A stretch of 7,921 bases of DNA from positions 1-7,921 of the forward strand of contig CABTXO010000065.1 in NCBI GenBank assembly GCA_902488725.1, read 5' to 3'. Numbering within the stretch: the stretch's first letter is position 1; each line of letters opens with the position of its first letter. The stretch comes from an uncultured Bacteroidales bacterium. GTDB taxonomy: Bacteria; Bacteroidota; Bacteroidia; Bacteroidales; UBA932. This document shows, one piece after another, positions 7,486 to 7,921 of this stretch. The notes under the pieces were generated by a model. The model ran no database searches, was not told where the DNA came from, and was given only the letters and a program-made list of their open reading frames with translations. A program made the position numbers and the translations under genes.

Positions 7486-7921
7486 TTATTTCTCCTCGCC
7501 GTTCTCCTCGATCTTCCGGATCTTCGCTTCGAGTTCCTTCAGATCCTCCTTCGCGGCGTCGATACGACCCTGCATCTGCTGGATCAGCGGCGCGGAATTT
7601 TTGGATGCGGAGAAGAAGCCGATGTTGTTCTCGTAGGTGTCGATGTCCTGCTGCAGCTTGGTGTACTGCTGGACGAGCCGGTCCTTTTCCGTCATCGGGG
7701 CTCTGGGCCCGCCGCTGAAGCGCTGGCCGCCCCTGGAAGCACGGTAACTGTAGTCCGGGAACTTGCTCTGCATCGCATCGGAATAGGCATTCAGGATGTT
7801 GTCCTTTTCCTTGAAGGGCACATAGCCGATCGATTGCCAGCGCGCGGCGAATTCCTGCGCGGCCGCCTGATTGGCGGCGGCATCCTCGGACGGCTTGTAG
7901 GCTTCGATCTCCTCGATGACC
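7486..7921 (-). CDS. DUF349 domain protein, C-terminal part, 5' end off window
   Basis: The frame is open from the right edge and ends in TAA at 7488-7486, giving the last 144 residues of a longer protein. Residues 24-50 of the visible part contain RWQSIGYVPFKEKD, the tryptophan-containing motif of DUF349 repeats. A basic, Gly/Arg-rich link follows (RASRGGQRFSGGPR). From about residue 70 to the end it is highly charged and heptad-like, a probable coiled coil, with TYENNIGFFSASKN within it as in other Bacteroidetes members. DUF349 has no settled biochemical function. A GTG at 7821 is not the start, because conserved sequence continues before it. It stands 6 bp before yidC and is probably cotranscribed with it. 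No signal peptide can be assessed since the N-terminus is missing. Confidence 0.88.
   Translation of the reverse strand, partial: VIEEIEAYKPSEDAAANQAAAQEFAARWQSIGYVPFKEKDNILNAYSDAMQSKFPDYSYRASRGGQRFSGGPRAPMTEKDRLVQQYTKLQQDIDTYENNIGFFSASKNSAPLIQQMQGRIDAAKEDLKELEAKIRKIEENGEEK

Overview
The window is an ordinary stretch of chromosomal housekeeping genes from a Gram-negative member of the Bacteroidetes, probably order Bacteroidales, with moderately high GC (near 60% by eye). Four things point there. The protein sequences read as Bacteroidetes versions of SerDH, GAPDH, SurE, LpxB, YidC and a DUF349 protein. Lipid A synthesis shows an outer membrane. Most starts lack a Shine-Dalgarno sequence. The AT-rich intergenic regions carry TAnnTTTG-type -7 boxes. 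Genus cannot be fixed from this window.

Layout: (1) 1-875, minus strand, an L-serine ammonia-lyase gene (sdaA type) cut by the left edge. (2) 876-969, a hairpin terminator next to a candidate sdaA promoter. (3) 970-1653, minus, a lipoprotein with a glycine zipper and an OmpA-like peptidoglycan-binding domain. (4) 1654-1786, an A-rich leader and the strong terminator of the next gene. (5) 1787-2785, minus, GAPDH (gap). (6) 2786-2912, a divergent promoter region holding a 16-bp palindrome. (7) 2913-4936, plus, surE and lpxB separated by 5 bp. (8) 4943-7921, minus, a DUF349 gene cut by the right edge, then yidC, then a YggS-type PLP protein, spaced 6 bp apart and then overlapping by 4 bp, hence a likely operon. 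lpxB and yggS converge with only 6 bp between their stop codons. Every gene-free stretch is shorter than 140 bp.

Functionally the genes cover central carbon metabolism (gap, sdaA) and the cell envelope (lpxB for lipid A, yidC for inner-membrane protein insertion, the OmpA-like lipoprotein for tethering the outer membrane to peptidoglycan). SurE is a nucleotide phosphatase and YggS a PLP-homeostasis protein. I see no mobile element, CRISPR array, tRNA or rRNA, toxin-antitoxin pair, phage gene or defence island. I found no previously undescribed system; the points worth a second look are small regulatory and architectural details.
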